Source of the DNA: Burkholderia stagnalis
Lineage (GTDB): Bacteria; Pseudomonadota; Gammaproteobacteria; Burkholderiales; Burkholderiaceae
Direction of reading: 5' to 3'
Length of the DNA stretch: 64,000 nucleotides
NCBI RefSeq assembly: GCF_902830275.1
Contig: NZ_CADESW010000010.1
Location: 62,001 to 126,000, forward strand
Shown: positions 1-9,310 of the stretch, piece after piece
Layout: each line of letters begins with the position of its first letter
Numbering within the stretch: the first letter of the stretch is position 1
Notes under the pieces: model-generated
What the model saw: the letters and a program-made list of their open reading frames with translations, nothing else
Told to the model about the DNA's origin: nothing
Database searches by the model: none
Program-made: the position numbers and the translations under genes

Positions 1-1
1 C

Positions 2-832
2 GTCGTGAACCAGATCCTGCATTCGCCGTGGACCTGGCAGGCGCTCGTCGCGGTGCTGGTGTTCAAGGTGCTCGCGACCGCCGCGACGGCAGGCTCCGGC
101 GCGATCGGCGGGGTCTTCACGCCGACGCTGTTCGTCGGCGCGGTGTTCGGCTCGCTGTTCGGGCTCGGGATGCAAGCGCTGTGGCCGGGGCACACGTCCG
201 CGTACTTCGCGTACGCGATGGTCGGGATGGGCGCGTTCATGGCGGGCGCGACGCAGGCGCCGCTGATGGCGATCCTGATGATCTTCGAGATGACGCTGAG
301 CTACCAGGTCGTGCTGCCGCTGATGGTGTCGTGCGTGGTCGCCTACTTCGTCGCGCGCGCGACCGGCACGACGTCGATGTACGAGATCACGCTGCATCAC
401 CACCAGGACGCGCTGGAGCGCCTGCGGCTGCGCACCACGCAGATGCGCGAGCTGATCCAGCCCGCGCAGACGGTCGTGCCGCTCACCGCGAGCGTCGCCG
501 ACATGACCCGCGTGTTCCTCGAATATCCGGTGAAATACCTGTACGTGACCGACGAGGCCGGGCGCTTCCGCGGCGCGGTCGCGCTGAAGGACATCACGTC
601 CGACCTGCTCGACAAGCGGGACACGACCGACAAGACGGCCGCGCACTACGTGCACACGCCGTTCCCGCTGCTAACCCCCGACATGCCGCTCGGCACCGCG
701 CTCGAGCACTTCATGTGCTTCCAGGGCGAGCGCCTGCCGGTGATCGAGAGCGTCGCGGAGCCGACGCTCGCGGGCGTCGTCTACAAGACGTCGCTGCTCG
801 ATGCGTACCGCAGGATGACGGGCGAGCGCTGA
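2..832 (+). CDS. ClcB-like voltage-gated chloride channel, C-terminal part
   Basis: This is the 3' part of a CLC-family chloride channel or H+/Cl- antiporter in the inner membrane; the 5' end lies before the window. The visible part starts in the membrane domain and holds the conserved stretch GSGAIGGVFTPTLFVGA, part of the anion pathway, and then GAFMAGATQAPLMA. It ends with a cytoplasmic tail of about 140 residues that fits a pair of CBS domains, which usually bind nucleotides and regulate gating. The stop codon lies one base from the stop of the convergent tetR gene. The family call is secure; transport direction and physiological role cannot be read from this fragment. Confidence 0.85.
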   Translation, partial: VVNQILHSPWTWQALVAVLVFKVLATAATAGSGAIGGVFTPTLFVGAVFGSLFGLGMQALWPGHTSAYFAYAMVGMGAFMAGATQAPLMAILMIFEMTLSYQVVLPLMVSCVVAYFVARATGTTSMYEITLHHHQDALERLRLRTTQMRELIQPAQTVVPLTASVADMTRVFLEYPVKYLYVTDEAGRFRGAVALKDITSDLLDKRDTTDKTAAHYVHTPFPLLTPDMPLGTALEHFMCFQGERLPVIESVAEPTLAGVVYKTSLLDAYRRMTGER

Positions 833-833
833 T

Positions 834-1454
834 TCAGTCCGGCGCGCGCCCCAGCACCGCCCACGAGAAGAACCCCGCGAGCACCGCCTCGGCCGCCTCG
901 GCCGACACCTGCTGCGGATCGGCCGTGTAGTACGACTGCACGCCGTCGCACAGGCTCATCAGCCCGAGCGCGAGCGTCTCGGCCGGCAGCCGCAGCGGCG
1001 TGCCCGAATGCTCCGCGAACGCGCGGATGATGTCGGCCATCTGCGTGCGCGATTCCTGCAGGAACTGGTTGAACCGCACGCGGAACTTCGCGTCGCGCGC
1101 CGCCTGCAGCTTCGCCTCGACCCACAGCAGGTGGCACCGGTCGTCGATATGCATCCGCCGGTAATAGGCCAGCGCGGTCGCCTCCATGTGCTCGCGCGTG
1201 CCGCCGCCCTGGAAGATCTGCCGCAACTCCGCCTGCATCGACGCGTGATCCCGCGCGAGCAGCTCGAACAACAGCTCCGCCTTGCTGCGGAAATTCGAAT
1301 AGAACGCGCCGCGCGTATAGCCGGCCGCGGCCGTGATGTCCTCGACGCTCGCGGCGACGAAGCCTTTCTTCAGAAAAATGTCCTGCGCAGCACTCAGCAG
1401 ACGCTCGCGCGTCTGGTCCTTGCTCTGCTCCCGGGTCAAGCGCTGTGGTTTCAT
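834..1454 (-). CDS. TetR-family repressor of the adjacent RND efflux operon
   Basis: A 206-residue TetR-type regulator. The N-terminal HTH domain (about residues 5-50, with AAGYTRGAFYSNF as the recognition region) is typical; the variable C-terminal domain would bind an inducer. The gene is divergent from the RND efflux operon, with about 180 bp between the starts, so it very probably represses that operon and itself. An inverted repeat in the gap is a likely operator. I chose the ATG giving MKPQRLTREQ because it matches the usual start of the family. A GTG eight codons upstream (1478) has a better Shine-Dalgarno match and remains possible. Confidence 0.85.
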   Translation of the reverse strand: MKPQRLTREQSKDQTRERLLSAAQDIFLKKGFVAASVEDITAAAGYTRGAFYSNFRSKAELLFELLARDHASMQAELRQIFQGGGTREHMEATALAYYRRMHIDDRCHLLWVEAKLQAARDAKFRVRFNQFLQESRTQMADIIRAFAEHSGTPLRLPAETLALGLMSLCDGVQSYYTADPQQVSAEAAEAVLAGFFSWAVLGRAPD

Positions 1455-1497
1455 GGCGCGAAGTCTAGCACTTTTCACCTTTCAAATTCATCTTTGC

Positions 1498-1523
1498 ATT
1501 CAGATACAGGCGTGTATTAGAAT
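1498..1523. promoter_or_regulatory. Inverted-repeat operator between tetR and the RND operon
   Basis: ATTC-AG-ATACA-GGCG-TGTAT-TA-GAAT is a 26-bp interrupted palindrome with nine complementary pairs, placed between the two divergent genes. Size and position fit a TetR-family operator controlling both directions. That TetR binds here is inferred from context. Confidence 0.55.
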
Positions 1524-1634
1524 GCGCCACTGTTTCAGAAAGATCGTGTCCGCCCGCGCGCCGCCGCGCGCTGTTCGAGGCAAGCGCCCGCCGCTTGCCG
1601 GTTTCGTTCCGCTGTTATCGCCTCTGGGGGTTTC

Positions 1635-2753
1635 GTGAATCGCTCCGGTTCCCGCGCCGCGCTGCTGCTCGGCGCCGCGCTCGTCCTCGCCGCCTGTCAT
1701 CCGAAAGAATCCGCGCCACCCGCGCCGCGCCCCGTGGTCGCGCAGCCGGCCCGCGCCGACGGCGCCGCGGTGTCCCGCACGCTGCCCGGCGAGATCCAGC
1801 CGCGCTACGCGACGCCGCTGTCGTTCCGCATCGCCGGCAAGATCGTCGAGCGCAAGGTGCGGCTCGGCGATACCGTGAAGAACGGCCAGGTCGTCGCGCT
1901 GCTCGACCCGTCCGACGTCGAGAAGAATGCCGCGAGCGCACAGGCGCAGCTCGACGCCGCATCGCACCGCCTCGCGTTCGCGAAGCAGCAGCTCGAGCGC
2001 GACCGCGCGCAGGCCCGCGAGAACCTGATCGCCGCCGCGCAGCTCGAACAGACCGAGGATGGCTACGCATCCGCGCTCGCGCAGCGCGACCAGGCGCAGC
2101 AGCAGCTCGCGCTCGCGAAGAACCAGCTCCGCTACGCGACGCTCGTCGCCGATCACGACGGCACCATCACCGCCGAACAGGCCGACACGGGCCAGAACGT
2201 GTCCGCCGGCCAGCCCGTCTACCAGCTCGCGTGGGCGGGCGACGTCGACGTCGTCAGCGACGTGCCCGAGGCCGCGCTCGCGTCGCTCGCGCCGGGCCAC
2301 GCGGCGAGCGTCACGCTGCCGTCGCTGCCGGGCCGGCAATTCGCCGCGAAGGTGCGCGAGATCGCGCCGGCCGCCGATCCGCAAAGCCGCACCTACCGCG
2401 TGAAGCTGTCGCTCGTGCGGCCCGATCCGTCGATCCGGCTCGGCATGACCGCCGACGTCGCGTTCGACGGCGCGCCGGCCGCGGACGCCGCTGCCGCCGC
2501 CGCAATCATCACGCTGCCCGCGACCGCGCTGTTCCACGACGGCCAGCACCCGGCCGTGTGGGTCGTGCGCGCGAAGGACGACACGCTCGAGCTGCGCCGC
2601 GTCGACGTCGCGCGCTTCAACGAGCGCACCGTCACCGTGTCGCACGGGCTGCAGCCGGGCGAGCGCGTCGTGCTGCAGGGCGTGCACACGGTCAGCGCGG
2701 GCGAGAAGGTCCGCGCGATCGCGCCGCTGCATCCGGAGGACTTCGCGTCATGA
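1635..2753 (+). CDS. RND efflux periplasmic adaptor (membrane fusion protein)
   Basis: A 372-residue HlyD/AcrA-type adaptor that links the inner-membrane RND pump to the outer-membrane channel. It starts at GTG, preceded by a GGGGG ribosome-binding run. The signal peptide ends in a lipobox, LAAC, with the lipid-modified Cys at about residue 21. A lipoyl/barrel-sandwich half (LSFRIAGKIVERKVRLGDTV) is followed by an alpha-helical hairpin rich in Gln, Ala and Glu (about residues 95-150), the second lipoyl half and a beta-barrel domain. It is the first gene of the operon and overlaps the pump gene by the sequence ATGA, which suggests translational coupling. The substrate cannot be predicted from sequence alone. 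Confidence 0.9.
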   Translation: MNRSGSRAALLLGAALVLAACHPKESAPPAPRPVVAQPARADGAAVSRTLPGEIQPRYATPLSFRIAGKIVERKVRLGDTVKNGQVVALLDPSDVEKNAASAQAQLDAASHRLAFAKQQLERDRAQARENLIAAAQLEQTEDGYASALAQRDQAQQQLALAKNQLRYATLVADHDGTITAEQADTGQNVSAGQPVYQLAWAGDVDVVSDVPEAALASLAPGHAASVTLPSLPGRQFAAKVREIAPAADPQSRTYRVKLSLVRPDPSIRLGMTADVAFDGAPAADAAAAAAIITLPATALFHDGQHPAVWVVRAKDDTLELRRVDVARFNERTVTVSHGLQPGERVVLQGVHTVSAGEKVRAIAPLHPEDFAS

Positions 2754-5700
2754 GTTCGTTTCGCGAAGAAGGCCGCTTCAACCTGTCCGCATGGGCGCTG
2801 CGCCACCAGGCGCTCGTCGTCTACCTGATCGCGCTCGCGACGCTCGCGGGCATCCTCGCTTACACCCGCCTCGCGCAATCCGAGGATCCGCCGTTCACGT
2901 TCCGCGTGATGGTGATCCGCACGCTGTGGCCCGGCGCGACCGCGCGCCAGGTTCAGGAGCAGGTCACCGACCGGATCGGCCGCAAGCTGCAGGAAACCCC
3001 TGCGATCGACTACCTGCGCAGCTACTCGCGCCCCGGCGAATCGCTGATTTTCTTCACGATGAAGGATTCGGCGCCCGTCCGGGACGTGCCCGAGACGTGG
3101 TACCAGATCCGCAAGAAGGTCGGCGACATCGGCTACACGCTGCCGCCCGGCGTGCAGGGCCCGTTCTTCAACGACGAGTTCGGCGACGTCTACACCAACA
3201 TCTACACGCTCGAAGGCGACGGCTTCTCGCCCGCGCAGCTGCACGACTATGCGGACCAGCTGCGCACCGTGCTGCTGCGCGTGCCGGGCGTCGGCAAGGT
3301 CGACTATTTCGGCGATCCGACGCAGCGGATCTTCATCGAGGTCAACAACGCGCAGCTCACGCGGCTCGGCATTTCGCCGCAGCAGCTCGGCCAGGCGCTG
3401 AACGAGCAGAACAGTGTGGCATCCGCCGGCGTGCTGACGACCCTCGACGACCGCGTGTTCGTGCGGCCGAGCGGCCAGTTCGACAAGGTCGACGCGATCG
3501 CCGACACGCTGCTGCGCATCAATGGCCGCACGTTCCGGCTCGGCGATCTGGCGACGGTCCGGCGCGGCTACGACGATCCGGCCGTGACCCAGATGCGTAC
3601 GGTCGGCATCGGCGCGGCCGGCGCAGGCGCGGACGGCCGGAACGCCGCCGGCAAGGCTCCGCCCAGCAAGGCCGTGCTCGGCATCGGCATCACGATGCAG
3701 CCCGGCGGCGACGTGATCCGGCTCGGCAAGGCGCTCGACGCGCAGTCGGCGGCGCTGCAGGCGCAGTTGCCCGCCGGCCTGAAGCTGACCGAGGTGTCGA
3801 GCATGCCGGACGCGGTGGCGCATTCGGTCGACGACTTCCTCGAGGCGGTCGCCGAAGCGGTGGCGATCGTGCTGGTCGTCAGCCTCGTGTCGCTCGGCCT
3901 GCGCACCGGGATGGTCGTCGTGATCTCGATCCCGGTCGTGCTCGCCGTCACCGCCCTCTTCATGTACCTGTTCGGCATCGGCCTGCACAAGGTGTCGCTC
4001 GGCACGCTGGTGCTCGCGCTCGGCCTGCTCGTCGACGACGCGATCATCGCGGTCGAGATGATGGCCGTGAAGCTCGAACAGGGCTTCAGCCGCGCGCGCG
4101 CCGCCGCATTCGCATACACCAGCACCGCATTCCCGATGCTGACCGGCACGCTCGTCACGGTGTCCGGCTTCCTGCCGATCGCGCTCGCGAAATCGAGCAC
4201 CGGCGAGTACACGCGCTCGATCTTCGAGGTGTCGGCGATCGCGCTGATCGCGTCGTGGTTCGCGGCCGTCGTGCTGATCCCGCTGCTCGGCTTCCACATG
4301 CTGCCGGAGCGCAAGCGTGCCGCGCATGAGGCGCACCTGCCCGACGACCACGAGCACGACATCTACGACACCCGCTTCTACACGCGGCTGCGCGGCTGGA
4401 TCCACTGGTGCATCGAGCGGCGCTTCGTCGTGCTGGCGATCACCGGCGCGCTGTTCGTCGTGTCGCTGATGGGCTTCTCGCTCGTGCCGCAGCAGTTCTT
4501 CCCGAGCTCCGACCGCCCCGAGCTGCTGGTCGACCTGCGCCTGCCCGAAGGCGCGTCGTTCGCGGCGACGCTGCGCGAGACCGAGCGCCTCGAGCAGGCG
4601 ATCGCGAACCGCCCCGAGATCGACCACGCGGTCAATTTCGTCGGCAGCGGCGCGCCGCGCTTCTACCTGCCGCTCGACCAGCAGCTGCAGCTGCCGAACT
4701 TCGCGCAGTTCGTGATCACCGCGAAATCGGTCGAGGATCGCGAGAAGCTCGCGCGCTGGCTCGAAACCGCGCTGCGCGACCGCTTCCCGGCCGTGCGCTG
4801 GCGGCTGTCGCGGCTCGAGAACGGGCCGCCGGTCGGCTATCCGGTGCAGTTCCGCGTCAGCGGCGACGACATCGCGACCGTGCGCGGCATCGCCGAGAAG
4901 GTCGCGGCGACGGTGCGCGGCGACGCGCGCACGGTGAACGTGCAGTTCGACTGGGACGAGCCGGCCGAGCGCTCGGTGCGCTTCGAGCTCGACCAGAAGA
5001 AGGCGCGCGCGCTGAACGTCACGTCGCAGGACGTGTCGAGCTTCCTCGCGATGACGCTGACGGGCACGACGGTCACGCAATACCGCGAGCGCGACAAGCT
5101 GATCGCGGTCGACCTGCGCGCGCCGCAGGCCGACCGCGTCGATCCGGCGAAGCTCGCGGGCCTCGCGCTGCCGACGCCGAACGGCCCCGTGCCGCTCGGC
5201 TCGCTCGGCCGCTTCACGCCGGCGCTCGAATACGGCGTGATCTGGGATCGCGACCGCCAGCCCACCATCACCGTGCAGTCGGACGTGCACGCCGGCGCGC
5301 AGGGCATCGACGTCACGCACACGATCGACGGCAAGCTGAATGCGCTGCGCGCGCAGTTGCCGGTCGGCTACCAGATCAACATCGGCGGCTCGGTCGAGGA
5401 AAGCGCGAAGGCGCAGAAGTCGATCAACGCGCAGATGCCGCTGATGGCGATCGCGGTGTTCACGCTGCTGATGATCCAGCTGCAGAGCTTCTCGCGCGTG
5501 CTGATGGTCGTGCTGACCGCGCCGCTCGGGCTAATCGGCGTGGTGTCGACGCTGCTGCTGTTCGGCCAGCCGTTCGGCTTCGTCGCGATGCTCGGCGTGA
5601 TCGCGATGTTCGGGATCATCATGCGCAACTCGGTGATCCTCGTCGACCAGATCGAGCAGGACATCGCGGCCGGCCACGGCCGCTTCGACGCGATCGTCGG

Positions 5701-5971
5701 CGCGACCGTGCGGCGCTTCCGGCCGATCGCGCTGACGGCCGCCGCCGCGGTGCTCGCGCTGATCCCGCTGCTGCGCTCGAACTTCTTCGGGCCGATGGCC
5801 ACCGCGCTGATGGGCGGCATCACCAGCGCGACCATGCTGACCCTGTTCTACCTGCCGGCGCTGTACGCCGCGTGGTTCCGCGTGAAGAACGACGAGCGCG
5901 ATCCGCCGGGCGGCCCGTCTGTCGGCCCGTCCGGCGGCAGCACGCCGCCCGCCACGCCGTCGGGAGCCTGA
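2750..5971 (+). CDS. RND multidrug efflux transporter, inner-membrane pump
   Basis: A 1,073-residue resistance-nodulation-division pump, the proton-driven part of a tripartite efflux complex. It has the expected two-fold layout: TM1, a large periplasmic porter loop, TM2-6, then the same again. The TM4 proton-relay signature is visible as GLLVDDAIIAVEMM with paired Asp residues. The length matches the hydrophobe/amphiphile efflux family. The start is fixed by the ATGA overlap with the adaptor gene. The final 20 residues are rich in Pro, Gly and Ser and low in complexity. The next gene, the outer-membrane factor, begins two bases after this stop codon, so all three pump parts are co-transcribed. 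Confidence 0.92.
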   Translation: MSSFREEGRFNLSAWALRHQALVVYLIALATLAGILAYTRLAQSEDPPFTFRVMVIRTLWPGATARQVQEQVTDRIGRKLQETPAIDYLRSYSRPGESLIFFTMKDSAPVRDVPETWYQIRKKVGDIGYTLPPGVQGPFFNDEFGDVYTNIYTLEGDGFSPAQLHDYADQLRTVLLRVPGVGKVDYFGDPTQRIFIEVNNAQLTRLGISPQQLGQALNEQNSVASAGVLTTLDDRVFVRPSGQFDKVDAIADTLLRINGRTFRLGDLATVRRGYDDPAVTQMRTVGIGAAGAGADGRNAAGKAPPSKAVLGIGITMQPGGDVIRLGKALDAQSAALQAQLPAGLKLTEVSSMPDAVAHSVDDFLEAVAEAVAIVLVVSLVSLGLRTGMVVVISIPVVLAVTALFMYLFGIGLHKVSLGTLVLALGLLVDDAIIAVEMMAVKLEQGFSRARAAAFAYTSTAFPMLTGTLVTVSGFLPIALAKSSTGEYTRSIFEVSAIALIASWFAAVVLIPLLGFHMLPERKRAAHEAHLPDDHEHDIYDTRFYTRLRGWIHWCIERRFVVLAITGALFVVSLMGFSLVPQQFFPSSDRPELLVDLRLPEGASFAATLRETERLEQAIANRPEIDHAVNFVGSGAPRFYLPLDQQLQLPNFAQFVITAKSVEDREKLARWLETALRDRFPAVRWRLSRLENGPPVGYPVQFRVSGDDIATVRGIAEKVAATVRGDARTVNVQFDWDEPAERSVRFELDQKKARALNVTSQDVSSFLAMTLTGTTVTQYRERDKLIAVDLRAPQADRVDPAKLAGLALPTPNGPVPLGSLGRFTPALEYGVIWDRDRQPTITVQSDVHAGAQGIDVTHTIDGKLNALRAQLPVGYQINIGGSVEESAKAQKSINAQMPLMAIAVFTLLMIQLQSFSRVLMVVLTAPLGLIGVVSTLLLFGQPFGFVAMLGVIAMFGIIMRNSVILVDQIEQDIAAGHGRFDAIVGATVRRFRPIALTAAAAVLALIPLLRSNFFGPMATALMGGITSATMLTLFYLPALYAAWFRVKNDERDPPGGPSVGPSGGSTPPATPSGA

Positions 5972-5973
5972 TC

Positions 5974-7503
5974 ATGGAGTTGTCGATGAACCTGATGACG
6001 AAAACCGCGCGCGCGCTCGCGGCCGCGGGCGTCGCGTCGCTGGCCGGCTGCGCGTGGTTCGCGCCGAGCGGCGAGCCGCCCGCGATGCCGTCGCCCGCGC
6101 ACTACGGCGCGGCGCCGCAGGCCGCGCAGACCGTCGCCGCGCAAGGCGTCGCGCAGCAGTTCGAAATCGGCGCGCAGCCGGTGCCCGACTGGTGGCGGCA
6201 ATTCCGCTCCGACGCACTGAACGCGGTGGTCGACGAAGGGCTGCGCAACAGCCCGACGCTCGGCGCGGCCGAGCACAGCCTCGCCGCGGCGCGCGAACAG
6301 CTGCGCGCGCAGATCGGCAGCTCGATGCTCCCGTCGATCGACGCGGGCGGCCAGGCGACGCGCCAGCGCGCGCTCGGCGTGCCGATCCCCGCGCTCGGCG
6401 AGCCGACGCTGCTGTACAACACGTTCGTCGGGCAGATTCAGGCGAACTACACGATCGACCTGTTCGGCGCCGCGCGCTTCGCGAACCGCGCGCTCGCCAA
6501 ACGCGTCGACATCAGCGCGTTCCAGCTCGAGTCCGCGCGCCGCGCACTCGCCGCGAACATCGTCACCGCGTCGATCACGGCGTCGGTGCTCAACGCGCAG
6601 ATCGACACGACCGAGCGGCTCGTCGCGCTCGCCGACGCGCAGGCGCACGACGCCGAGCGCCGCCATGCGCTCGGCGCCGCGTCGCGCAGCGATGCGCTGA
6701 ACGCGCGGCAAAGCGCGGAGACCTTCGCGGCGAGCCTGCCCGCGCTGCGCCAGCAGCGCGATTCGGCACGCCATGCGCTCGCGGTGCTGATCGGCCGCAC
6801 GCCCGACCAGCCGCCCGCCGACCTCACGCTCGACGATCTCCATCTGCCCGAGCAGGTGCCCGTCGTGGTGCCGTCCGACCTGCTGCAGAGCCGGCCCGAC
6901 ATCCGCGCCGCCGACGCGGCGCTGCAGGCCGCCGCGGCCGAAGTGGGCGTGGCGACCGCGCAGCTGTTCCCGCAGTTGTCGCTGTCGGCGTCGATGGGCA
7001 AAGGCGGCTTCAGCTGGCCGGCGATGCTGTCCGGCGCGGGCGCGATCTGGAGCGTCGGCGCGTCGCTCAGCCAGCCGATCTTCCACGGCGGCGCGCTGCT
7101 CGCGCAGCGCCGCGCGGCGAAGGCGAGCTACGAGGCCGCCGTCGACCAGTACAAGCAGGCGGTGCTCGGCGCGTTCCAGAACGTCGCCGATTCGCTCGCG
7201 GCGCTCGAGCACGACGCGCAGGCGCTCGACGCATCGGGCCGCGCGGCACTCGCCGCGCGCGGCGCATACGACGACACCGCCGCGCGCGTGCGGCTCGGCG
7301 CGCTGCCGCCGTCCGCGTCGCGGGCGAGCGAGCTGCAGTACCGCAATGCGCGGCTCGACGAGATCCGCGCGACCGGCGCGCGGCTCGCGGATACCGCGCG
7401 GCTGTACCAGGCGATGGGCACGCCGCCCGGCGGCGAGGCCCGACCGGGCGCGCAGGCGCGCGCCGCCGGCGCGGATTCTGCCGTCTCGCCCGCCGCACAG
7501 TAA
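5974..7503 (+). CDS. NodT/OprM-type outer-membrane efflux lipoprotein
   Basis: A 509-residue outer-membrane factor of the TolC superfamily, which completes the efflux complex as the exit duct. The signal sequence ends in the lipobox LAGC, so the mature protein is probably a lipoprotein. Two tandem OEP-type helical repeats follow, with the OprM-like stretches QANYTIDLFGAARFANRA and LLQSRPDIRAADAALQAA. The C-terminal 30 residues are low-complexity and rich in Gly, Ala and Arg. It lies two bases behind the pump gene. Start choice: the first ATG gives MELSMNLMTK; internal ATGs at codons 5 and 8 are possible and would change only the n-region of the signal peptide. Confidence 0.9.
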   Translation: MELSMNLMTKTARALAAAGVASLAGCAWFAPSGEPPAMPSPAHYGAAPQAAQTVAAQGVAQQFEIGAQPVPDWWRQFRSDALNAVVDEGLRNSPTLGAAEHSLAAAREQLRAQIGSSMLPSIDAGGQATRQRALGVPIPALGEPTLLYNTFVGQIQANYTIDLFGAARFANRALAKRVDISAFQLESARRALAANIVTASITASVLNAQIDTTERLVALADAQAHDAERRHALGAASRSDALNARQSAETFAASLPALRQQRDSARHALAVLIGRTPDQPPADLTLDDLHLPEQVPVVVPSDLLQSRPDIRAADAALQAAAAEVGVATAQLFPQLSLSASMGKGGFSWPAMLSGAGAIWSVGASLSQPIFHGGALLAQRRAAKASYEAAVDQYKQAVLGAFQNVADSLAALEHDAQALDASGRAALAARGAYDDTAARVRLGALPPSASRASELQYRNARLDEIRATGARLADTARLYQAMGTPPGGEARPGAQARAAGADSAVSPAAQ

Positions 7504-7568
7504 TCGGCGGGCACCCCACGGGCGCGCGCGGGCCGATCGTCCGCGCGCGCCCGCTTTCCTCTTCCCGC

Positions 7569-7600
7569 TTGACCCTCACGTAGCGTAACGTTCGAGACTC
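7569..7600 (+). promoter_or_regulatory. Probable MerR-type autoregulated promoter
   Basis: TTGACCCTCACGTAGCG occurs 58 bp before the merR-like gene. TTGACC plus an imperfect CTCACGT dyad resembles promoters recognised by TipAL/Mta-type MerR regulators, which use long -35/-10 spacers. The -10 element (around 7594) is poor, as expected for an activator-dependent promoter. Assignment is from pattern and position. Confidence 0.4.
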
Positions 7601-7627
7601 CCGTGTGCGCACCGAACGGAGGAACAA

Positions 7628-8656
7628 ATGCGACTGAAAGTGGGGGAACTGGCGAAACGCAGCGGGCTCACCGTCCGCACGCTTCATCACTATCACGCGA
7701 TCGGTCTCCTCACGCCGTCGGCGCGCGCCGACAACGGCTACCGGCTGTACGACCGCGACGACATCGCCCGGCTCCACCAGATCCAGGCCCTGCGTCGCTT
7801 CGGACTGTCGCTCGCCGAAATCGGCGATTACCTGAACCAGCCCGGCGCCCCGCTCGTCGACCTCGTCGCGAAGCAGATCACGCTGCTCGAGCGCCAGATC
7901 GCGCAGGCCGCGCGGCTGCGCGAGCGGCTCGTCGGCCTGCACGCGCAGCTCGCCGCGGGCACGGAGCCGGAACTGGCCGATTGGCTCACCACACTGGAGT
8001 TGATGACCGTGTACGACAACTATTTCTCAGAGGAAGAACTCGCGCGCCTGCCGATGTACCGCAAGAGCCAGACGGGCGACGCGGAATGGATCGCCCTCGT
8101 CGGCGACGTGCGCGCGCTGTACGACGCGGGCGTGCCGCCCGAGGACGAACAGGCGCGTACGCTTGCCGCGCGCTGGATGGCCCTGCTCGTGCGCGACACG
8201 AACAACGACCCGCGCCTGCTGGCGAAACTGAATCGGATGCACGAACGCGAGCCGTCGATGCAGGCGCAGATCGGCATCTCGACCGCGCTGCGCGACTACG
8301 TGCTGCAAGCGGTTGCGGAGACGAAGATGCGCATTTTCGAGCGCTACCTCGAGCCCGACGAAATCCGCTTCATGCGCGCGCATTACGGCGAACGCGCAAT
8401 GGAATGGCCGCAGCTGATGGCCGACGTGCGCGATGCGCTCGAAGCGGGCGTGCGGCCCGATTCGCCCGAGGCCCGCGCGCTTGCGGTGCGCTGGCTCGAC
8501 CTGTTCCGCAGCTACGCGGGCGACGACCCGGCGACGCACGCGAAATTCCGCCGCGCGATGCAGACCGAGCCGGCGCTGACGAAGGACGCGTGGGTCGACG
8601 ACTCGCTGCTCGGCTTCATGCGCGCAGCGATGGCGCAGTTGGCGCCGCAACGCTGA
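7628..8656 (+). CDS. MerR-family regulator with TipAS-like C-terminal region
   Basis: A 342-residue MerR-type activator. Residues 1-70 form the winged HTH (ELAKRSGLTVRTLHHYHAIGLLTPSARADNGYRLY is classical MerR), followed by a dimerisation helix. The long C-terminal part contains two related segments, around MYRKSQTGDAEWIAL to DEQARTLAARWM and around HYGERAMEWPQLM to SPEARALAVRWLDLF. This is the pattern of the TipAS antibiotic-recognition domain, here apparently duplicated. The start ATG has GGAGGA eight bases upstream. It follows the efflux operon on the same strand after 124 bp with its own promoter. It may sense drugs, but its targets are unknown. Confidence 0.85.
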   Translation: MRLKVGELAKRSGLTVRTLHHYHAIGLLTPSARADNGYRLYDRDDIARLHQIQALRRFGLSLAEIGDYLNQPGAPLVDLVAKQITLLERQIAQAARLRERLVGLHAQLAAGTEPELADWLTTLELMTVYDNYFSEEELARLPMYRKSQTGDAEWIALVGDVRALYDAGVPPEDEQARTLAARWMALLVRDTNNDPRLLAKLNRMHEREPSMQAQIGISTALRDYVLQAVAETKMRIFERYLEPDEIRFMRAHYGERAMEWPQLMADVRDALEAGVRPDSPEARALAVRWLDLFRSYAGDDPATHAKFRRAMQTEPALTKDAWVDDSLLGFMRAAMAQLAPQR

Positions 8657-8696
8657 ACGGGAGGTGACCGGGCGGCGGGCCGCCCGTCACGCCCGG

Positions 8697-9224
8697 TTAC
8701 GGATAGCGCCGCTCGCTGAGGCGGCGCCAGCGCTTCATCATGTAGCCGAGAAACAGCGGGTTCGCCTTCAGGTCCGCGCTCGGCACGGGCGGGCTGCCGC
8801 CGTCCGTCACCTTCTTGCCCATCACGATCACTTCCTCGCCGCGCAGCACGTACTTCCTGCCCTGGTCGATCAGGAAATACTTGACCCCGTTCGGGCTGAT
8901 GTCACCGGTACAGGCGATCTTGTACGCGAACAGGAACTGCTTGCGGTCGTTGCCGAGCAGGTCGCGCATTTCGACCGACGCCGGCACGACGTCGAGGATC
9001 TTGTCCTCGCCGCATGCGGTCACGTCGTCGCGCACGGTCCATTCAGGCTGCCCGTTCAGCGTGCCGACGACCCGAAGCTTCACGCCGTCGTCCTGCCCGG
9101 TGCGCGTGAACGTGACCGCATGGGCGCCGGCCGCGTCGGTCCACGTGTAGTCGGCGGCATGGGCCGCGCAGCTGAACAGCAGGGCCGCGATCGCGGGGCC
9201 GGCGCATGGAAATCGTTTTTTCAT
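8697..9224 (-). CDS. Exported protein of unknown function
   Basis: A 175-residue protein with a clear Sec signal peptide (MKKRF, a hydrophobic core, then AAHAAD as likely cleavage site). The mature domain is mixed beta with two widely separated cysteines (in TACGED and KIACTGD) that could form a periplasmic disulfide. I do not recognise the family with certainty. It has no operon partner: the upstream neighbour on the same strand starts 86 bp away and looks unrelated. The ATG was chosen because the signal peptide begins there; upstream in-frame codons are not protein-like. Confidence 0.75.
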   Translation of the reverse strand: MKKRFPCAGPAIAALLFSCAAHAADYTWTDAAGAHAVTFTRTGQDDGVKLRVVGTLNGQPEWTVRDDVTACGEDKILDVVPASVEMRDLLGNDRKQFLFAYKIACTGDISPNGVKYFLIDQGRKYVLRGEEVIVMGKKVTDGGSPPVPSADLKANPLFLGYMMKRWRRLSERRYP

Positions 9225-9310
9225 CGTTTTGGTGGCCTTCGGAATGAGCGCGCCATTATCCTGAAATGCATGTGCCGTCGCCATCCGGTGGCGTCGGTCA
9301 CCCGCGCCGG

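Noticed and set aside
2393-5320. Very long minus-strand open frame (975 codons) opposite the RND pump gene
   Set aside because: Its composition is Arg/Ala/His/Asp-rich with no motif. It is the mirror of a real GC-rich gene, as are many similar long frames on both strands across the chromosomal part.
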